From Bacteroidales bacterium (lineage in GTDB: Bacteria; Bacteroidota; Bacteroidia; Bacteroidales; FEN-979): a DNA stretch of 64,000 nt. The stretch spans positions 62,001 through 126,000 of the forward strand of contig JALNZC010000003.1 in assembly GCA_023229525.1 (NCBI GenBank), read 5' to 3'. The first letter of the stretch is position 1, and each line of letters starts with the position of its first letter. Position numbers and translations under genes: made by a program. Positions 1 to 8,516 of this stretch are shown piece by piece. The notes below the pieces were generated by a model. That model searched no databases, had not been told where the DNA came from, and saw only the letters and a list, made by a program, of their open reading frames with translations.

Positions 1-290
1 CCGTGCGAAGCAATGAAATCCGGACGGATCTGGTATCGATCCATGAATTCCCGGGTCAACCGGCCCAGCAGGTGGCCATATTCAATATCTGTCGCAACAA
101 ATTCGAAGGCTGAACCCCTTTCAACATTCGACAGTCGATTACGCCAGTGTTCTGTATAGGGAATGGTTTCTGCCTGAATGATCCGGTAATTCCAGGAGTT
201 TCCTTTTTTCCAGAAAGTGCAATAGGCGATATCGAGCCCATCCAGGCTAGTTCCCGACATCAATCCGATTACAGTGTATGATACAGCCAT
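1..290 (-). CDS. anmK: Anhydro-N-acetylmuramic acid kinase, N-terminal part (cut by window edge)
   Basis: About 96 N-terminal codons are visible; the rest lies beyond the left edge. AnmK cleaves and phosphorylates 1,6-anhydro-MurNAc to MurNAc-6-phosphate in cytoplasmic cell-wall recycling. Residues 9-18 read GLMSGTSLDG, the N-terminal signature of this actin-like kinase family, followed by IAYC. The ATG (290..288) shares one base with a TAA stop just upstream (TAATG), so translation was probably coupled to the small upstream gene. The next intact gene upstream, murF, is also a peptidoglycan gene. The identification rests on the signature and is firm despite truncation. Confidence 0.9.
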   Translation of the reverse strand, partial: MAVSYTVIGLMSGTSLDGLDIAYCTFWKKGNSWNYRIIQAETIPYTEHWRNRLSNVERGSAFEFVATDIEYGHLLGRLTREFMDRYQIRPDFIASH

Positions 291-477
291 TACTTTAAAA
301 ACAGAACCAACAAGGCAATATTTAACTGATTTGGCCAATCCAGAAAATGAACATCCACTTGATCATATCCGCTTTTACAGACTGAAGGTCACTTTTCGAT
401 GCCAGAAAATCTTTGCGTTCTTCGAGTTTCTGATCCACGTTTGCCTCAACAAATTCAACCAAATTCTTTGCCTCCAA
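290..477 (-). pseudogene. Small coiled-coil/single-membrane protein, frameshifted
   Basis: An unlisted short frame between murF and anmK. From a TTG at 477 it reads a charged helical stretch (AKNLVEFVEANVDQKLEE) and then KADMIKWMFIFWIGQ, a lysine-rich lead into a membrane helix, before TAA at 324..322. One base out of frame the sequence continues NIALLVLFLK and stops at TAA 292..290, overlapping the anmK ATG as TAATG. Joining the two frames near 325-330 gives a complete hydrophobic helix and a coupled stop, so I infer a single-base loss or a sequencing error. The layout resembles small DUF1640-like coiled-coil membrane proteins. The start is uncertain and the N-terminus may also be incomplete. 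Confidence 0.55.
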
Positions 478-491
478 TTCTTCGATTTTTA

Positions 492-1787
492 TTAAAGAGC
501 ATCAACCACTTTTTCCAGTTTTATCCCCCGAGATCCCTTGATCAGGATCGTGGAATTTGTCAACCGGTGATGTTCAAGCCATACCCTGGCCAGTTCGCTG
601 TCGTGGAAGCAGATGTTCTCAAGTTGTGTATTTAACCGGGTAAAAACCGGCCCGACAAGGAAGACCTGTTGAAAGGCATACTTGTCCAGCAATTCGAGGA
701 TACGAATATGTTCTTCATCTGATTCTTCGCCCAGTTCCAACATGTCGCCGAGCAATACAACCTTATCGGACCAAGTGGATTCGGCAAAGGTGGCAAGGGC
801 AGCTGTCATACTGGTGGGATTGGCATTATATGCATCCAGGATCAACCGGTTCCGGGATGTCCGGGCGACCTGGGAACGGTTATTAGCAGGACGGTAATTC
901 TCCAGCGCTTCTTTGATCATTTTCGGGTTGACTCCGAAATACTGACCAATGCAAGCTGTAGCAAGCATATTCGGAACATTATATTTGCCGTATAGTTGCG
1001 ATTGGATTTCAACCGGATGATGATCCTGGAAAACCAGGTCCATAGTGATAAAGGGCCGGGCGTTTATATTTTTCACGCTGAGACCGTCCGGACCGGTACC
1101 ATAAATGATTCGTTCCAATCCCAGAGACTGTTCCATAAGGAGGGAATCATCACCATGAACGAAGACCTTTTTCCTGTTTCCAAGTAAATAACGGTACAAC
1201 TCTGTTTTAGCGCTGATCACCCCACTAAAGCCACCGAATCCTTCAAGGTGTGCCCTTCCGATATTGGTGATTATCCCATAATCGGGAAGCGCAAGATGAC
1301 AAAGAAAATCAATTTCCCCCCGATGATTGGCGCCCATTTCGATTATCGCAATTTCAGTATCGGGGCAAAGCTGAAGCAGGGTAAGAGGTACTCCGATATG
1401 GTTGTTCAGGTTCCCTTGGGTCGCGAGGGTCCGGTACTTTTTTGATAATACCGCATAAATCAATTCTTTGGTCGTTGTCTTCCCATTGGTACCGGTGATA
1501 GCGATAACCGGAATACCTGATTTCATGCGGTGCAGACGGGCCAGGTCTTGAAGGGTTGTTAATACATTGTCGACAAGCAGAATCCTGGCGTCAACGGCAA
1601 CTTCCGGTTCATCGGCGATGGCATAGGAAGCGCCAAGTTGCAGTGCCTGAGCTGCAAATTCATTGCCGTTGAAAGAGTCGCCCCGGAGGGCAAAAAACAA
1701 AGAACCGGGTTGAATATGGCGGGTATCGGTTGAAACCAATGGATGTTCAAGAAAAATTTGATAGATATTTTCAAGTATGGTAAACAT
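492..1787 (-). CDS. murF: UDP-MurNAc-tripeptide:D-Ala-D-Ala ligase MurF
   Basis: ATP-dependent cytoplasmic ligase that adds D-Ala-D-Ala to the UDP-MurNAc-tripeptide, the last soluble step of peptidoglycan precursor synthesis. The 431-residue product has the Mur N-terminal domain with DTRHIQPGSLFFAL near residue 21, the ATP loop GTNGKTTTKE at 99-108, NNHIGVPLTLL shortly after, and the C-terminal DAYNANPTSM segment. The ATG at 1787 is preferred. A longer frame begins at TTG 1817, but that codon lies in the T-tract of the gldJ terminator. Length is normal for the family. It follows gldJ on the same strand and precedes the small coiled-coil gene and anmK. Confidence 0.96.
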   Translation of the reverse strand: MFTILENIYQIFLEHPLVSTDTRHIQPGSLFFALRGDSFNGNEFAAQALQLGASYAIADEPEVAVDARILLVDNVLTTLQDLARLHRMKSGIPVIAITGTNGKTTTKELIYAVLSKKYRTLATQGNLNNHIGVPLTLLQLCPDTEIAIIEMGANHRGEIDFLCHLALPDYGIITNIGRAHLEGFGGFSGVISAKTELYRYLLGNRKKVFVHGDDSLLMEQSLGLERIIYGTGPDGLSVKNINARPFITMDLVFQDHHPVEIQSQLYGKYNVPNMLATACIGQYFGVNPKMIKEALENYRPANNRSQVARTSRNRLILDAYNANPTSMTAALATFAESTWSDKVVLLGDMLELGEESDEEHIRILELLDKYAFQQVFLVGPVFTRLNTQLENICFHDSELARVWLEHHRLTNSTILIKGSRGIKLEKVVDAL

Positions 1788-1812
1788 GTCCCGGAAATTC
1801 TCTTGCAAAATA

Positions 1813-1848
1813 AACAAAAAACCCCACTTCGCAAGCGAAATGGGGTTT
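1813..1848 (-). terminator. Intrinsic terminator downstream of gldJ
   Basis: Read on the minus strand, AACCCCATTTCGC pairs with GCGAAGTGGGGTT (13 pairs, one G-T wobble, two-base loop) and is followed directly by a T-tract. It sits 18 bases after the gldJ stop and ends upstream of the murF ATG. It should separate gldJ transcripts from murF transcripts, although some readthrough is possible. Confidence 0.85.
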
Positions 1849-1865
1849 GAATCTTTCAGGGATCA

Positions 1866-3356
1866 TTATTTTCCGGCGATGGCTCCGCCAACACGGGTCA
1901 TGGCGCAACGGAAACCGATGGCATCTGAAGCGTCGTTCTCATCCAGATAACGACGTGTTCCCGGGCTTAGGTAGTAGGCGGGATCTTTCCAGTTACCCCC
2001 TTTATAAACCCGGGCATGGTCGGTGATCAGTGAGCTAATCCCGTACTGATACATAAGGTTGGTAGCGCTTGAATCCTTTCCTGTTTCCTTCCATAGATTG
2101 TTATCAACATTTGAGGCAAAGTCTCCATCGAGGTAATTAATGTTGTCAGCTTGCCGGTAATTTTTCCGGTTCATGGCTTCCGCTGTAGTGATGTCGCGAT
2201 ATTTGATATGGCCAAGACTGTCTTTTTCGACCAGAAATCCTTCCGCATCACGTACAGGAGTTTTATAAACATTTCCACGGAAGGGATGGAAATCGGAAAC
2301 TTCCAGTGCATTCAGCGGACGATATACATCAAGCACCCATTCGCTGACGTTCCCGGCCATGTTGTACAAACCGTAATCGTTGGGGAAATAGGATCCGCAG
2401 GGCGCCGGAATATCAGATCCATCGTTCAGGTTTCCGGCAACTCCCATATAATCGCCTTTGCCGCGTTTGAAATTGTCCATGAAACCGCCGTAATATTTTG
2501 ATTCGCTGATCCTGACATAGTTCCCGTTCCAAGGATAGGTTCTCCGTTCAATAACGCGCTCATGTTTGGTATTTCCGATGAGCCCCAGGGCGGCATATTC
2601 CCATTCGGCTTCGGTTGGAAGCCGGTACTTGGGAAGCATTATTCCATCTTCCATTTTGACTTTGCGGGTACCTGTTCCATTGGGATTCAGATCGGGTAGG
2701 GCTTTGTCGACAAGGCCTTCATATTGGCCGACGAGATAGGCTTCTGTGTTAAAGTTGTTTTCGTTTTTCTGGGCGGGATCCATCGAAAGAATACCTTTCC
2801 TGATAAGTAACATCTCATTCACGCGGTCGGTACGCCAGAGACAATAATCGTTGGCCTGTACCCAGGTAACACCAACCACCGGATAATTGCGGTATGCCGG
2901 GTGACGGAAATAATACTCAAGGAGCGGTTCGTTGTACGACATTTTATCGCGCCACACAAGTGTGTCGGGTAAAGCTTTCCGGTAAACTCCGGGATGATCA
3001 GTCCCGTATACCCGGTTCAACCAGTAAAGGTATTCAAGGTAATCGAGGTTACGAACCTCGGTTTCGTCCATATAAAAACTGGCCACTGAAACTCTGCGGG
3101 GCTGGTTGTTCCATTCAAACATCACATCATCTTCGGTCTGGCCCATTGTAAAGGTCCCTCCTTCGATAAATACCAGTCCCGGACCGGTTTCCTGATCGGA
3201 AAATTTTCTGACCTCAAAACCGCCGTTTTTGGAATTGTTGTATTCCCAACCGGTGGTACTGGAAGTTTTTGAACTGCTGCCTTTTTTGTTACAAGATGTT
3301 GTTGTAACAATGGCAGCAATCAGAATACAAACCTGTAAGACTCGTTTAATTTTCAT
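1866..3356 (-). CDS. gldJ: Gliding-motility/T9SS lipoprotein GldJ
   Basis: A 496-residue lipoprotein with a formylglycine-generating-enzyme (SUMF1) fold. The signal peptide ends in a lipobox with Cys22 (TTSC). The fold runs from about residue 60 (GLVFIEGGTFTMG) through MDETEV, YPVVGVTWVQANDYC, RLPTEAEWEYAA, NMAGNVSEWV and the final GFRCA block. GldJ is known in Flavobacterium as an outer-membrane-associated lipoprotein needed for gliding and for stability of the related GldK. GldJ is favoured over GldK/PorK by the long loops (LYWLNRVYG and the MNRKNYRQADN region) and by the porU/porV neighbourhood, which as I recall is also seen in F. johnsoniae. The ATG at 3356 gives the complete signal peptide. 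A terminator follows. Confidence 0.9.
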   Translation of the reverse strand: MKIKRVLQVCILIAAIVTTTSCNKKGSSSKTSSTTGWEYNNSKNGGFEVRKFSDQETGPGLVFIEGGTFTMGQTEDDVMFEWNNQPRRVSVASFYMDETEVRNLDYLEYLYWLNRVYGTDHPGVYRKALPDTLVWRDKMSYNEPLLEYYFRHPAYRNYPVVGVTWVQANDYCLWRTDRVNEMLLIRKGILSMDPAQKNENNFNTEAYLVGQYEGLVDKALPDLNPNGTGTRKVKMEDGIMLPKYRLPTEAEWEYAALGLIGNTKHERVIERRTYPWNGNYVRISESKYYGGFMDNFKRGKGDYMGVAGNLNDGSDIPAPCGSYFPNDYGLYNMAGNVSEWVLDVYRPLNALEVSDFHPFRGNVYKTPVRDAEGFLVEKDSLGHIKYRDITTAEAMNRKNYRQADNINYLDGDFASNVDNNLWKETGKDSSATNLMYQYGISSLITDHARVYKGGNWKDPAYYLSPGTRRYLDENDASDAIGFRCAMTRVGGAIAGK

Positions 3357-3372
3357 CCGTTGAAAATTTTTG

Positions 3373-3404
3373 CAAACCTACATGAATTTTATAAGAATTT
3401 CAAT
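3373..3404 (-). promoter_or_regulatory. Bacteroidota-type promoter for gldJ
   Basis: On the minus strand TAGGTTTG (3380..3373) matches TAnnTTTG. ATTG (3404..3401), one base off TTTG, lies 20 bases upstream. The -7 element is 16 bases before the gldJ ATG. Supported by motif and position only. Confidence 0.5.
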
Positions 3405-3474
3405 CTCGCTTCTAAAATTCATATAGACCCACGATGATCTTTTTTCTGAAAATTATATCTAAGAATACAAATAA

Positions 3475-4440
3475 CTAAAACCTGGGGCATTTTATTGCCC
3501 TGATCTCTCTTCTTTTTTCAATGGCGGCAAATTGCCAGGAGGCGGAAACTTCGTGTGCCCCGCCCGACGCGTCTTTCAGCTTACTGAGAGAATAATCGTA
3601 ACTGTATCCGACCCTTAAATTTTTCCAATGAAATCCAATCAGGGGAATTACGGCATCGGAATTTTCGAAGTTATGCCTGAACCAGACACCTGCTATTATG
3701 GGATCGATGGTCAGGTAAACACCAATGTTGAGCTGATGGAAATTAAACTGTTGCTGATAAAGCACATTGGGTGAAATCGAAAATTCACGATCATCATCGT
3801 ATCCGCCACCGGGGCGAAGATTGATCACCGAACCCATATGCGCAGTCATTTTTATATACAGTGGTGAGGGATTCACAGAAGAAAAACCAATGTTTGGTTG
3901 AGAAAGATGGTCCACAGCAATCCCGCCATAAAGAATATTGTCGAAACTGAGAAAAATTCCGGCTCCAAAATCAGGAACGCCGGCGGAAGCTGATAAGGAG
4001 TAAAAATAGGGGTCATTCGGTTCCAGAAGGGTTAGATTATTTTTATTTAAGTAACTGGCATAATAACCGGCTTTGACTGCTCCACTGGCTTGAAAGCGTT
4101 CGGTGATATTGAATTTGTAAGCATACATGGCACTGATTGCGAAAGAATTCAGATTGCCTCCCCCGGCTTGATCAAATGTAATATCCAGACCTACCCCACC
4201 GTGCAGGGGTCTTAAATACATATCGTAAGAGGCATGGTAAGTCACAAAAGCATTTCCCAGACCGGGCCATTGATTCCGGTAACCGGCTACGATCCGGGGA
4301 CCGCTGGTGGCTCCGGCCAGGGCAGGGTTAAGATACAGCGGATTTGCATAAAACTGGGAGAATTCAGGATCCTGGCTAAAACATGTTCGTGCCATGAATA
4401 AAAAAGCGAGCAACCCAATTATTTTTAATCCTTCAGGCAT
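3475..4440 (-). CDS. PorP/SprF-family outer-membrane barrel
   Basis: A 321-residue protein with a signal peptide (to about residue 22, ending CFSQ), then DPEFSQFYANPLYLNPALAG, the conserved start of the PorP/SprF family. The remainder is alternating hydrophobic/polar strand sequence ending in an aromatic strand, as in a beta-barrel. Family members are T9SS-associated outer-membrane proteins, often paired with a specific adhesin carrying a type B tail (SprF with SprB). No such adhesin is adjacent here. A longer frame begins at 4554, but its first 38 codons would hide the signal peptide, so I chose the ATG at 4440. It is divergent from porU. Confidence 0.85.
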   Translation of the reverse strand: MPEGLKIIGLLAFLFMARTCFSQDPEFSQFYANPLYLNPALAGATSGPRIVAGYRNQWPGLGNAFVTYHASYDMYLRPLHGGVGLDITFDQAGGGNLNSFAISAMYAYKFNITERFQASGAVKAGYYASYLNKNNLTLLEPNDPYFYSLSASAGVPDFGAGIFLSFDNILYGGIAVDHLSQPNIGFSSVNPSPLYIKMTAHMGSVINLRPGGGYDDDREFSISPNVLYQQQFNFHQLNIGVYLTIDPIIAGVWFRHNFENSDAVIPLIGFHWKNLRVGYSYDYSLSKLKDASGGAHEVSASWQFAAIEKRREIRAIKCPRF

Positions 4441-4634
4441 CGTCAACAATAAAGATCGGTTGGACCGCGTGAAAAGAAAATGGAAAATATTAATACCCCT
4501 TATCTTTAATAACAATATTAACCTTAAGCAAACGTTAAAATCTCCAATGATCATATAGTTTTGTAAATATTTTTTCCTGATGGCAACCTTTCGAAGGATG
4601 TCGCTGTCTTTTACATAGTATATTTACCGTGCGA

Positions 4635-7600
4635 ATGTATACAAAATATCCTTTATTTCTCCTGGTTTTTTCACTTCTTCTGTCAGTTGTGGTGCCTGGT
4701 AACATTTATTCCCAACAAATTATCACGAAAAATGTCAGGATCTCATGGGAGAATGAGCCGGAAGGAAATGGATCAAAGAACGGAGTTCCTGCGATTCTTT
4801 CCTTTTCAGGTTCCATCACACGTGAAAATTTCGGGCTTTTACCACTTTGGATTAATTCGTTTCCGTTGAATTCTGCAAATGAGGAGGTCGTTTCCCTGGT
4901 TTTAGAAAACCCGGTATACGAACCGCTACCGGCTTCACCCACGGGCAGTTACCGTGATGCAGATAAAATTTCGGACACCATCACGGTTTTACATGAATTG
5001 TCGGTTCGCCGTAAAATACCATCACTCAACGTGATCATTATGCCCCTGCGTATCAACACGACAACCGGGGAAACGGAGCGTTTGGTCTCTTTCACCCTGA
5101 TTCTCACTTTGAATACAGCATCGGAAAGCCGATATATTCTTAAATCGGAAGACGCATATGCTGAAAATTCGGCGCTTGCCAGCGGGACGTGGTATAAATT
5201 CGCAGCCGGAACAGGGGGTATCTATCAGCTGACTTATGACGATCTGAAAAATGCAGGTATTGATGTGGCTTCGATCAATCCCATGAATCTGCGCATTTAC
5301 GGTAACGGGGGCGGGATGCTTCCTGAAGCAAATGCGGTTTCCCGTATCGATGACCTGATGGAGAACGCCATTTTTGTTTACGGTGAAGAGGACGGAAGAT
5401 TTGATCCGGGCGATTATATTCTGTTTTATGGTAAACCGGCCGACACATGGGCTTACAACACTACTGACCATTTATTTCATCACAGGAAGAATATCTATTC
5501 CGATCAGGTTTGCTATTTTTTGAATTTTGACCTTGGACCGGGGAAACGTATCACCACACAGGCTTCGTCGGTCCTACCTCCAACCGGCACCGTCAACCGC
5601 TTCGATGATTTTGCCTTTTATGAAAAAGATGATCTCAATTTCATAAAATCGGGAAGGGATTGGTGGGACAGTCAATCTTTTGAACTGACACTCACAAGAA
5701 ACTACGCATTCACATTTCCGAATATCGATACCGGGAATCCTGCTATTCTCACCGCCAAAGTAGCAGCACGCTCCACAGCCGGGTGGTCATCGTTCAAGGC
5801 TTCGGTGGATGGGAACATACTCATGACATTAAACATTGATCCAACCGGAACTAGCCTGGAAAGTGATTATGCTAAGGAAAATCAGGGTTTTGCCCGGTTT
5901 ACTCCATCCGGTGATGCCGTTACCGTAAATCTGCAATACTTTAAATCCCCCAGTTCCGTCGGTTATCTGAACTATCTTGAGATCAATGCCACAAGGTTAC
6001 TCCGCCAATCAGGATCCCAGATGGCTTTTCGTTCCATGGCATCAGTCATGATAAATGGGATAACCGAATTTTCACTTGACGGAAACGGTCAAAACCTGCA
6101 GATATGGGATGTAACAACTACCGGAGAAACCAAGCGACTGGATCCGGTGAAGAATGGCAATAACTACATCTTCCGGGTTGAAACCCCTATTCTGAAGGAG
6201 TTCGTTGCTTTTGACGGGAGCTCTTTTTATAAACCTGCATATATCGGACGGGTAGAGAATCAAAATCTTCACGGCGCTGAAGTGGCAGATTATATAATGG
6301 TAAGCCATCCCAATTTTCTCGCCGAGGCTGAACGACTTGCCGATTTTCATCGCCAGCATTCCAACCTTTCGGTATTTGTCACAACCCCGGATAAAATATA
6401 TAATGAATTTTCTTCAGGAACCCAGGATATTACGGCTATCCGTGACTTTGTCAGGATGATGTACAATAAAGCGCTGCCAGGCAAAGAACCCAAATACCTG
6501 CTGCTTTTCGGCGATGCGTCATTCGATTATAAGAGCAGGATTCAAAACAATACCAACTTTGTTCCTGCTTTCGAATCAGTAAATTCACTCATTCCCGACA
6601 AATCTTTTGTTTCCGATGATTATTTTGTACTTCTCGACCCGAATGAAGGACAAGGCGCTATCGGAGATCTTGATATGGGAGTGGGGCGTTTTCCGGTTTC
6701 GACTCCTGAAGATGCGACCAATGCGGTCAATAAAATCGTGCACTATTGTGCCAACAGCGATTCGGTGAAAAACGACTGGCGGAACGTAATTACTTTTGTC
6801 GCGGATGACCAGAATGAAGGAGGAAATTTATTTATCAAAGATTCCGAATCGCTGGCTACCATAGTGGATACCACTGACCGTACCTACAACATTGATAAAA
6901 TATATTCCGATGCTTATACCATGATCAGTACCCCGGGAGGCAACCGCTACCCGGAAGTCAATGAAGTCATCAACAAGCGTGTTGAAAAAGGAAGTCTTAT
7001 CATTAACTATGTGGGTCATGGCGGGGAACTGGGATGGGCCCATGAGCGTATCCTTGAGATCCCGGATATCCAGGCCTGGCGAAATCTCGCCAACATGCCG
7101 GTATTCGTAACGGCTACCTGTGAATTCAGCCGGTATGATGATCCTGAACGTGTTTCGGCCGGTGAATGGGTTTTCTTGAATAAGAATGGGGGTGGAATAG
7201 CGCTGTTTACTACCTCAAGACTAACCTATGCAGGAACCAATAAAGAATTACTTGTTAATTTTTACAGCAGTATTTTTAAAAAAACTGCCGGACAATATTT
7301 AAAACTTGGCGATCTTCTCGTTGCTTCCAAGTATATGATGGGATCAGGCGCCAATGTGCATGCCTTCGTCCTGCTGGGAGACCCGGCTCTTCAAATGGAT
7401 TATCCCGACCTGAATGTGGTTACGACCTCCATTAATAATAATCCGCCTTCTTTCGTACCGGATACCCTGAAAGCGCTATCGCAAATAACGATCACCGGCG
7501 AAGTCAGGAATGCAGATGGACAAAGAGCAGAAAATTTTTCAGGGACCGTTTTCCCGACGGTTTATGACAAGGCTGTTGAGAACTGGACAAAAGCCAATTA

Positions 7601-8489
7601 CGGTGAAGACGAAAAATATCCGTTCATGCTTCGTAAAAGTCCTGTTTATAAAGGAAAGGTAGAAGTAACCAACGGGTCTTTCTCATTTACCTTTATTGTT
7701 CCAAAGGATATTGCTTACAAATTCGGGACGGGCAAGATCAGTTATTATGCCCGCAGCCCCGAAACCGACGCAAACGGATATGATGAAAATCTTCAGGTAG
7801 GTGGATATAACACGGCAGCAATCCCTGATGACCATGGACCGGAAATCAGACTTTTCATGAATGACCGGAATTTTATCTCCGGCGGGATTACCAATCAGAC
7901 TCCTTTCTTACTGGCTGATATCATCGACTCTTCCGGTATCAATACCGTCGGAAATGGAATCGGGCATGACATTATCGTAGTCATTGACGACAAAACCTCT
8001 GATCCGGTCATCCTGAATGATTACTATGTCGCAAACCTGAATACATATAAAAGCGGTACCATTGGCTATCCCCTCAGCGCGATGGCCGACGGTTTGCATC
8101 ACCTGACATTGAAGGTTTGGGACGTTTACAATAATTCTTCAGAAGCGACCATTTATTTTCAGGTGGTGTCTTCGGCCGATTTTGCTTTTAACTGTTTATA
8201 CAATTACCCCAATCCGATGCGGGATAATACCACCTTTTCATGGGAAACCAATCAGGTGAACCAAGCAGTTGAAATCGAAATCCGCATTTTTACCCTTGAC
8301 GGTAACATCATCAAAACCTTGCGTGAGAACATTTTCAACCAGGGATTCAGGGCTGTCACGATCAACTGGGACGGGATGACTGACAATGGTCGTAAAATCA
8401 GTTCCGGACTTTATGTTTACCGGATGCAAATGATGCTGGAAGATGGAACCGCTAAATACCAGACTTCAAAATTGGTAGTGATCCGATAA
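4635..8489 (+). CDS. porU: T9SS C25-family sortase PorU
   Basis: Cell-surface cysteine protease of the gingipain (C25) family that removes T9SS tails from cargo and attaches them to surface lipopolysaccharide. The 1284-residue product has a signal peptide (about 1-27), an N-terminal region of about 150 residues, then a part beginning near GTWYKFA at about 180. The C25 domain carries catalytic His795 in VGHGGELGW and Cys829 in TATCEFSR, 34 residues apart, close to the spacing in gingipains. A C-terminal tail-like domain begins at YNYPNPM. I take the ATG at 4635; a GTG two codons upstream is also possible. It is followed after 27 bases by a paralogue and then by porV, its known shuttle partner. 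Confidence 0.92.
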   Translation: MYTKYPLFLLVFSLLLSVVVPGNIYSQQIITKNVRISWENEPEGNGSKNGVPAILSFSGSITRENFGLLPLWINSFPLNSANEEVVSLVLENPVYEPLPASPTGSYRDADKISDTITVLHELSVRRKIPSLNVIIMPLRINTTTGETERLVSFTLILTLNTASESRYILKSEDAYAENSALASGTWYKFAAGTGGIYQLTYDDLKNAGIDVASINPMNLRIYGNGGGMLPEANAVSRIDDLMENAIFVYGEEDGRFDPGDYILFYGKPADTWAYNTTDHLFHHRKNIYSDQVCYFLNFDLGPGKRITTQASSVLPPTGTVNRFDDFAFYEKDDLNFIKSGRDWWDSQSFELTLTRNYAFTFPNIDTGNPAILTAKVAARSTAGWSSFKASVDGNILMTLNIDPTGTSLESDYAKENQGFARFTPSGDAVTVNLQYFKSPSSVGYLNYLEINATRLLRQSGSQMAFRSMASVMINGITEFSLDGNGQNLQIWDVTTTGETKRLDPVKNGNNYIFRVETPILKEFVAFDGSSFYKPAYIGRVENQNLHGAEVADYIMVSHPNFLAEAERLADFHRQHSNLSVFVTTPDKIYNEFSSGTQDITAIRDFVRMMYNKALPGKEPKYLLLFGDASFDYKSRIQNNTNFVPAFESVNSLIPDKSFVSDDYFVLLDPNEGQGAIGDLDMGVGRFPVSTPEDATNAVNKIVHYCANSDSVKNDWRNVITFVADDQNEGGNLFIKDSESLATIVDTTDRTYNIDKIYSDAYTMISTPGGNRYPEVNEVINKRVEKGSLIINYVGHGGELGWAHERILEIPDIQAWRNLANMPVFVTATCEFSRYDDPERVSAGEWVFLNKNGGGIALFTTSRLTYAGTNKELLVNFYSSIFKKTAGQYLKLGDLLVASKYMMGSGANVHAFVLLGDPALQMDYPDLNVVTTSINNNPPSFVPDTLKALSQITITGEVRNADGQRAENFSGTVFPTVYDKAVENWTKANYGEDEKYPFMLRKSPVYKGKVEVTNGSFSFTFIVPKDIAYKFGTGKISYYARSPETDANGYDENLQVGGYNTAAIPDDHGPEIRLFMNDRNFISGGITNQTPFLLADIIDSSGINTVGNGIGHDIIVVIDDKTSDPVILNDYYVANLNTYKSGTIGYPLSAMADGLHHLTLKVWDVYNNSSEATIYFQVVSSADFAFNCLYNYPNPMRDNTTFSWETNQVNQAVEIEIRIFTLDGNIIKTLRENIFNQGFRAVTINWDGMTDNGRKISSGLYVYRMQMMLEDGTAKYQTSKLVVIR

Positions 8490-8516
8490 TTGCCTAATTT
8501 TGTTTTTTTTCAGCCT

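Noticed and set aside
1788..1817. MurF start at TTG 1817
   Set aside because: The codon lies within the gldJ terminator T-tract, and the ATG at 1787 fits the family start.
8490..8516. Second PorU start at TTG 8490
   Set aside because: It would start directly after the stop of the first copy and spoil the signal peptide; the ATG at 8517 gives a clean one.
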